From NCBI GenBank assembly GCA_934716785.1, contig CAKUYM010000163.1, positions 1 through 9,315 of the forward strand: a DNA stretch of 9,315 nt, in the 5' to 3' direction. This document shows positions 6,199 through 9,315 of the stretch, piece after piece (the first letter of the stretch is position 1; each line of letters starts with the position of its first letter). Origin of the DNA: an uncultured Bacteroides sp. GTDB lineage: Bacteria > Bacteroidota > Bacteroidia > Bacteroidales > Bacteroidaceae. The position numbers were made by a program, and so were the translations under genes. Below the pieces are notes generated by a model. It made no database searches and was not told the origin of the DNA. It was given only the letters and a program-made list of their open reading frames with translations.

Positions 6199-6377
6199 AT
6201 GTTACTATCTGTTGGAGAACCAAAAATCAAGCCAAGATGGAAAAGATCCGTCTCAGATTCGGAATTTCCAATTACATGAGTATCAATCGGGAAACGCCCT
6301 GTGAGATTCGAGACGAAGACATGGAGCTTCTTCGAGAATGTGAAAAACGTGGATTCATTCAAATAAGAAAGAAATAA
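6195..6377 (+). CDS. Small hypothetical protein, coupled to the loader gene
   Basis: A 60-residue basic protein. It starts at an ATGA junction with the loader stop (6195-6198), so translation is likely coupled. The sequence (MNVTICWRTKNQAKMEKIRLRFGI) suggests a beta strand and a helix, followed by a helix near residues 38-52 (IRDEDMELLRECEKRGF). No motif is recognised. Constant association with the loader would suggest a replication accessory role, but this window cannot show that. Coding is supported by tight packing and the lack of any better frame. Confidence 0.7.
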   Translation: MNVTICWRTKNQAKMEKIRLRFGISNYMSINRETPCEIRDEDMELLRECEKRGFIQIRKK

Positions 6378-6385
6378 ATAAAATC

Positions 6386-6787
6386 ATGTTAGTAGGAACA
6401 ACCAATTTAAACACCACCCTCAACCTTACATACGTGTTAACGGACGTGGTTGAAACACTTCTCTATGATTTGAGAAGCGAGATGGGAAAACAAGGTTATG
6501 AATTGCGCTATGACGCAAAAAGGAACTTCAACACAGCCATAGCCGCTATAAGGAAATTAAAGCAGGATGTTGACAAGACCTCTTTTTCTACCCAAGAGGA
6601 TTTCGGAAATGACTCGGACAGCTTGTTGGCATTCATCCGCCTGTTGGTTGACAGGTGCGGTGACGACGACCGGAAGATGTTTGAGTTTTATAACTATATA
6701 AAGCGATTCCCGTCACAAGTGGGACTTGAACTGTCAGATGAGAAGAATGCATTTGCACATATATTCAACAATGGAAATGAATCATAA
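6386..6787 (+). CDS. Hypothetical phage protein
   Basis: A 133-residue, predicted mostly helical soluble protein, with long amphipathic stretches such as 'LTDVVETLLYDLRSEMGKQGYELRYDAKRNFNTAIAAIRKLKQDVD' and 'SLLAFIRLLVDRCGDDDRKMFEFYNYIKRF'. The start follows an AT-rich AAATAAATAAAATC leader, 8 bases after the previous stop. Its 3' end overlaps the start of the methyltransferase gene by 17 bases (or 11 if that gene starts at 6777). I do not recognise it. Similar helical proteins are common next to phage modification genes, but no function can be given. Confidence 0.8.
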   Translation: MLVGTTNLNTTLNLTYVLTDVVETLLYDLRSEMGKQGYELRYDAKRNFNTAIAAIRKLKQDVDKTSFSTQEDFGNDSDSLLAFIRLLVDRCGDDDRKMFEFYNYIKRFPSQVGLELSDEKNAFAHIFNNGNES

Positions 6788-8321
6788 ACTCACTCACGGC
6801 TCTTTATTCAGCGGATTTGACGCTCCAAGTGTTGCCGCTTCATGGCTGGGATGGGAAAACGCCTTCCATTGCGAGATAAACCCTTTTTGCAACGAGATAT
6901 TAAAATATTGGTTTCCTAATTCAGAACATTATGAAGACATTACAAAAACAGACTTTAAAAAATGGAGAGGAAAGATCGATGTCCTTACAGGGGGATTTCC
7001 CTGCCAGCCTTTCTCCCTCGCAGGTAGAAGAAAGGGAGCGGATGATAACCGTTACCTCTGGCCGCACATGCTCCGTGCTATACGAGAAATCAGACCCACT
7101 TGGGTTATTGGTGAAAACGTTGCTGGAATCCTCACAATGGTACAGCCCGGCAAGGAGACTGAAATGGGATGCCAAACCTCTCTTTTCGGAGAGGATAACC
7201 GAAAAAGAATATTGCTACGACAAGAATACGTTGTCGAAACCATCTGTAAAGACCTTGAGCGAGAAGGATACTCCGTCCAACCGTTGCTTATTCCGGCTTG
7301 TGCCGTCGGAGCGCCCCACAGAAGAGACAGGGTATGGTTTGTTGCCCACACCGACAGTAATGGAGGACAGGAGAAAACCGAACGGAAATTCAAACAGGCA
7401 GAAAAAAATAATGAGCAATCTGAATCCATATTCCATTCAGGAACTTCTTCCTACCGTTCAAACCCTGGGGCTGAAAATGTGCGACAAGAATGGGAAAACA
7501 CAATTTTACCCGATGGAATTGCTCCCGACACCGACCACCATAGATGCCGGTTCGGGAAGAATAAACAAAAGCAATTCACCAAATGCGAAAGAACGCCCAA
7601 CAATAGCTTTAGCAGCAAGGAGAGGATTGCTACCGACACCAATGGCGAGCGATGCAACGACCGGAGCGATAATTGGAAAGAACGACCAATTTATTACGAC
7701 AGGCAACGGTACTCCGAGAAAAATCAATCAGAATGGGACAAACGGAAGTATAGGACTGGCGAGGATGGTTCAGCTACTACCGACTCCCAATGCCCGGGAA
7801 GCGGACAAGTACTCGAAGAAATACAATCCGAAAAGCCAGATGGGCACAGCGTTGACCGCAATGGCTGTGAATGGGATGCTGCCTACCCCGACAGCGAGAA
7901 GTTACAAAAACGGATCGAAGCCGGAAGACGGTCGGACACAAAGAAAAATGGAACAGGGATGGACAATGGAGTTGAACGATTTAGCGGCTTGCAATATGCT
8001 CCCGACTCCGACAACAAGAGATTACAAGAATTCCATGTCTCCCAATGGGATGATGCGGAAAAACGGGAAATTGAGAAACGATGTTCTAAGCAATATTCCT
8101 GTGATGATTGGAGAACATTGCCAACAAAGGACTGGCAAGACTTCCCAACTCAATCCCCTGTTTGTCGAGGAAATGATGGGCTTCCCTTTAATGTGGACAA
8201 CCTTACCATTCCTTTCACAAGATGGAGACAGGAATCAATCAAAGGATACGGAAACGCCATAGTCCCGCAAGTGATTCTTGAAATTTTCAAAGCGATAGAG
8301 GAAATAGAACAATCAGAGTAA
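6771..8321 (+). CDS. DNA cytosine-5 methyltransferase
   Basis: A C5 methyltransferase, about 516 residues from 6771; an ATG at 6777 is equally possible. The frame is open from 6726, but those extra codons lie inside the previous gene and precede the family start. Motif I is GSLFSGFDAPSVAA (10-23). Motif IV is GGFPCQPFS (74-82), with catalytic C78. Motif VI is ENV (115-117), motif VIII is APHRRDRVW (181-189), and motif X is GYGNAIVPQV (492-501). All catalytic parts are present, so an active enzyme transferring methyl from S-adenosylmethionine to cytosine is expected. Residues about 195-460, where the target-recognition domain should lie, are unusually hydrophilic (Asn, Glu, Lys, Arg, Ser, Asp) with poor secondary-structure character. 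A second frame is open there. No restriction enzyme is adjacent, so it is probably an orphan phage methyltransferase for evading host restriction. Confidence 0.93.
   Translation: MEMNHKLTHGSLFSGFDAPSVAASWLGWENAFHCEINPFCNEILKYWFPNSEHYEDITKTDFKKWRGKIDVLTGGFPCQPFSLAGRRKGADDNRYLWPHMLRAIREIRPTWVIGENVAGILTMVQPGKETEMGCQTSLFGEDNRKRILLRQEYVVETICKDLEREGYSVQPLLIPACAVGAPHRRDRVWFVAHTDSNGGQEKTERKFKQAEKNNEQSESIFHSGTSSYRSNPGAENVRQEWENTILPDGIAPDTDHHRCRFGKNKQKQFTKCERTPNNSFSSKERIATDTNGERCNDRSDNWKERPIYYDRQRYSEKNQSEWDKRKYRTGEDGSATTDSQCPGSGQVLEEIQSEKPDGHSVDRNGCEWDAAYPDSEKLQKRIEAGRRSDTKKNGTGMDNGVERFSGLQYAPDSDNKRLQEFHVSQWDDAEKREIEKRCSKQYSCDDWRTLPTKDWQDFPTQSPVCRGNDGLPFNVDNLTIPFTRWRQESIKGYGNAIVPQVILEIFKAIEEIEQSE
6931..8262 (+). 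CDS. Overprinted ORF inside the C5 methyltransferase gene, with repeated [LM]LPTP motifs
   Basis: A 443-codon ORF on the same strand in another frame, opening after TAA at 6901-6903. Another possible start is M17 (6979). Seven [LM]LPT copies occur at residues 137, 172, 197, 233, 282, 316 and 356; six read LPTP and one LPTV. Across copies, the four core codons differ almost only at third positions. These are first codon positions of the methyltransferase frame, where the residue changes (AHT, APD, ATD, TTD, AAY, SSY). That pattern points to selection on this frame. The N-terminal block 'TSGRTCSVLYEKSDPLGLL', the LPTP repeats and 'LNPLFVEEMMGFPLMWT' (407-423) resemble sequences I recall as phage or metagenomic hypothetical or methylase-associated proteins. 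Function unknown. Database relatives could also be propagated frame artefacts. Expression is unproven; no clear ribosome binding site is seen. Confidence 0.5.
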   Translation: MKTLQKQTLKNGEERSMSLQGDFPASLSPSQVEERERMITVTSGRTCSVLYEKSDPLGLLVKTLLESSQWYSPARRLKWDAKPLFSERITEKEYCYDKNTLSKPSVKTLSEKDTPSNRCLFRLVPSERPTEETGYGLLPTPTVMEDRRKPNGNSNRQKKIMSNLNPYSIQELLPTVQTLGLKMCDKNGKTQFYPMELLPTPTTIDAGSGRINKSNSPNAKERPTIALAARRGLLPTPMASDATTGAIIGKNDQFITTGNGTPRKINQNGTNGSIGLARMVQLLPTPNAREADKYSKKYNPKSQMGTALTAMAVNGMLPTPTARSYKNGSKPEDGRTQRKMEQGWTMELNDLAACNMLPTPTTRDYKNSMSPNGMMRKNGKLRNDVLSNIPVMIGEHCQQRTGKTSQLNPLFVEEMMGFPLMWTTLPFLSQDGDRNQSKDTETP

Positions 8322-8383
8322 AACAAAGAAAACTTGAACCTAATGCTGTATAGGAAAGCGTAGTGAAAAATGAAAAAGAAAAT

Positions 8384-8414
8384 AAAAAAAGCCACTCCCA
8401 AGAAAGGAATGGCT
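8384..8414 (-). terminator. Rho-independent terminator of the zinc-ribbon gene
   Basis: On the minus strand a 9-position stem with one mismatch (AGCCATTCC with GGAGTGGCT, loop TTTCTTG) is followed at once by a run of seven T, then ATT. It lies about 50 bases beyond the stop of the minus-strand gene. There is no T run on the + strand side, so it should act only in that direction. Confidence 0.8.
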
Positions 8415-8463
8415 AATCAAAAATCATTCTTAAAAAAGACAGAGCAAGATTCTGCTAAAGGAG

Positions 8464-8742
8464 TTATTCTTCTCCAGCAATATTCTTCTCCAATCTAACA
8501 AGGTTGAAAAATGAAATGTGTGCGCACCGAGGACATGTTACTGCTACTACTCTGAGGTATGTTGATTGACCTCCAAATGATAGATCAGAACTGCTTCCAT
8601 CTTTTTCACCTGCTAAAACGTGAAATTCGGTAGGAGCAAAATTATGACCTTCATTTTGTCCACATACAGGACACTTGAATAAACCAGCCTTCTTAATTAT
8701 TTCAGAAGAAATGGCATCGAATTGTTCATCTTTTAATTCCAT
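8464..8742 (-). CDS. Small zinc-ribbon protein, antisense to the operon
   Basis: A 92-residue protein, the only gene on the minus strand. It has a helical N-terminus (MELKDEQFDAISSEIIKKAGL), then C24-P-V-C27, about 40 residues with short beta strands, and C70-P-R-C73-A-H: a two-knuckle zinc ribbon. It ends in a helix (SFFNLVRLEKNIAGEE). No catalytic residues are evident, so it could bind nucleic acid or protein. It is a self-contained unit with its own terminator (8384-8414) and its own upstream region (8743-8875), which is typical of a phage 'moron' or accessory cargo gene expressed apart from the lytic operon. Its minus-strand leader has a TAATTTTG box 28-35 bases before the ATG. Specific function unknown. 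Confidence 0.82.
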   Translation of the reverse strand: MELKDEQFDAISSEIIKKAGLFKCPVCGQNEGHNFAPTEFHVLAGEKDGSSSDLSFGGQSTYLRVVAVTCPRCAHISFFNLVRLEKNIAGEE

Positions 8743-8875
8743 GACTAATAATTTTTAAATGTGACATAACAAAATTAGTAATAATCCGGGCACGTCCTCC
8801 ATTTTTGACTATAAAGTTTTAAATGTGACAATTTATACTTCTCTTCGGAGGCGTGCCCTTTAATTCAAGAATAGA
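8743..8875. promoter_or_regulatory. Divergent control region with direct and inverted repeats
   Basis: This 133-base gap separates genes transcribed away from each other. It holds a 14-base direct repeat TTTTAAATGTGACA at 8753-8766 and 8817-8830. Copy 1 extends to the palindrome ATGTGACAT (8759-8767). It also holds an inverted repeat, GGGCACGTCCTCC (8788-8800) with GGAGGCGTGCCC (8847-8858), matching at 12 positions with one bulged base. On the minus strand TAATTTTG (8770-8777) fits the Bacteroidota -7 box and would start transcription on copy 1. No good -33 box is seen. Likely operator sites for a repressor or activator. Confidence 0.5.
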
Positions 8876-9067
8876 ATGAAGAAGAGCGTAAAATGTGAAG
8901 TTGAGTTGCCTGCCGGTTATGAGAATGACGGTTGGCTGGAAAAGCTGTTAGGCGCAAGGATAGAAGATGCTTTTGCGGAATCCTATGGAGTTTACGGATT
9001 GGATGTTACTGCCTATAATATCGAAGTAACTGACGAAAAAGAAGAAAATAATGAATACTCAATTTGA
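8876..9067 (+). CDS. Small hypothetical protein upstream of dam
   Basis: A 63-residue acidic protein: MKKSVKCEVELPAGYENDGWLEKLLGARIEDAFAESYGVYGLDVTAYNIEVTDEKEE. It is predicted as a beta strand, a helix (WLEKLLGARIEDAFAES) and another strand, a small alpha/beta fold. It restarts + strand transcription after the minus-strand gene, and its last 17 bases overlap the start of the adenine methyltransferase gene, so the two are likely co-translated. The leader (TTCAAGAATAGA) has little Shine-Dalgarno character. I do not recognise the family. Confidence 0.72.
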   Translation: MKKSVKCEVELPAGYENDGWLEKLLGARIEDAFAESYGVYGLDVTAYNIEVTDEKEENNEYSI

Positions 9068-9315
9068 AAGGTCTGCTGCCGCCACCGATGAGTGGTACAC
9101 ACCGAAAGAAATAATAGATGCCTTGGGGACATTTGACTTAGATCCATGCGCTCCGGTCAATCCGTTGTGGCAAACAGCAGATATCATGTACAACAAGAAC
9201 GATAACGGACTATCAAAAGAATGGTTTGGTCGTGTTTGGCTGAATCCACCATATTCCCGTCCGTTAATCGAACAGTTTGTCAAGCGGCTTGCGGAACATG
9301 GTAACGGCATAGCAT
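9051..9315 (+). CDS. dam: Phage Dam-type N6-adenine DNA methyltransferase (5' part)
   Basis: The ATG at 9051 opens a frame that runs off the window end, giving 88 residues: MNTQFERSAAATDEWYTPKEII, then GTFDLDPCAP and, near residue 64, VWLNPPYS. These are the hallmarks of the phage DNA N-6-adenine-methyltransferase family (Pfam Dam). 'DEWYTP' and 'FDLDPCA' belong to the AdoMet-binding part, and NPPY is the catalytic motif IV of adenine/N4-cytosine methyltransferases. The usual length is about 160-200 residues, so roughly the second half lies outside. It overlaps the previous small gene by 17 bases in another frame. Likely role: methylates adenine in phage DNA, against restriction or for regulation. 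The family normally has no partner endonuclease. The target sequence cannot be read from here. Confidence 0.9.
   Translation, partial: MNTQFERSAAATDEWYTPKEIIDALGTFDLDPCAPVNPLWQTADIMYNKNDNGLSKEWFGRVWLNPPYSRPLIEQFVKRLAEHGNGIA

Noticed and set aside
7052..7727. Minus-strand ORFs across the methyltransferase gene (7052-7429, 7215-7436, 7451-7657, 7506-7727)
   Set aside because: Short, mutually overlapping, no motif, and antisense to two frames already explained. Their openness follows from base composition of the coding strand.
6931..8262. Treating the 443-codon ORF as a plain shadow of the methyltransferase
   Set aside because: First assumed, because database proteins in such frames are often artefacts. 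The between-repeat variation sits at third positions of this frame, which a shadow would not show, so I kept it at moderate confidence.
6771..8321. Programmed frameshift joining the methyltransferase frame to the LPTP frame
   Set aside because: The methyltransferase frame keeps its own motif X at the C-terminus, and I saw no slippery heptamer with a downstream structure that would demand frameshifting. It cannot be fully excluded.
8788..8858. Invertible promoter flanked by inverted repeats, as known in Bacteroides
   Set aside because: The arms are imperfect (bulged base) and enclose only 46 bases, shorter than known invertible promoters, and no recombinase gene is in the window. A stem or operator pair is simpler.

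Overview
The window reads as the early/replication and DNA-modification region of a tailed bacteriophage or prophage. Almost every gene is small, on the + strand and tightly packed (ATGA and TAATG junctions, overlaps of 4 to 25 bases). The recognisable products are typical phage ones: a NinG/Rap-type recombination endonuclease, an SF2 helicase, a replication initiator followed by a DnaC-like AAA+ loader, a cytosine-5 DNA methyltransferase, and the first 88 codons of a phage Dam-type adenine methyltransferase. Weak Shine-Dalgarno sites, AT-rich leaders and a TAnnTTTG box suggest a Bacteroidota host, probably Bacteroides-like. That host assignment is inference.

Layout. 1-1241: the tail of one gene, then two coupled genes of unknown role (coiled-coil protein; a 245-aa protein vaguely like DUF2303/YfdQ). 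1242-1774: about 530 bases without a convincing gene, holding a TAnnTTTG box, a tRNA-Leu-like element with extra sequence in its middle, a second short tRNA-like element and a three-way-junction inverted repeat. 1775-3606: three small unknown genes, ninG, and another unknown. 3590-6198: SF2 helicase, initiator and loader, a replication module like lambda O-P. 6195-6787: two unknown small genes. 6771-8321: C5 methyltransferase, with a 443-codon ORF open in another frame across it. 8464-8742: a zinc-ribbon gene on the opposite strand with its own terminator. 8743-8875: divergent control region. 8876-9315: small unknown gene, then the start of dam.

Two features stand out. First, the initiator gene carries six tandem repeats of exactly 11 bp, not a multiple of a codon, followed by an AT-rich stretch and a C/G-run palindrome. 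This looks like the phage replication origin lying inside the initiator gene. Second, the ORF inside the methyltransferase gene (6931-8262) encodes a repeated [LM]LPTP motif. Differences between the seven copies fall almost only at third codon positions of that frame, so this frame, and not just the methyltransferase frame, appears to be under protein-level selection.

Inferred working of the region: initiator binds its internal origin, the loader brings the host helicase, NinG and the SF2 helicase handle recombination intermediates, and the two methyltransferases modify phage DNA, plausibly against host restriction. No integrase, structural gene, restriction endonuclease or CRISPR array is visible.
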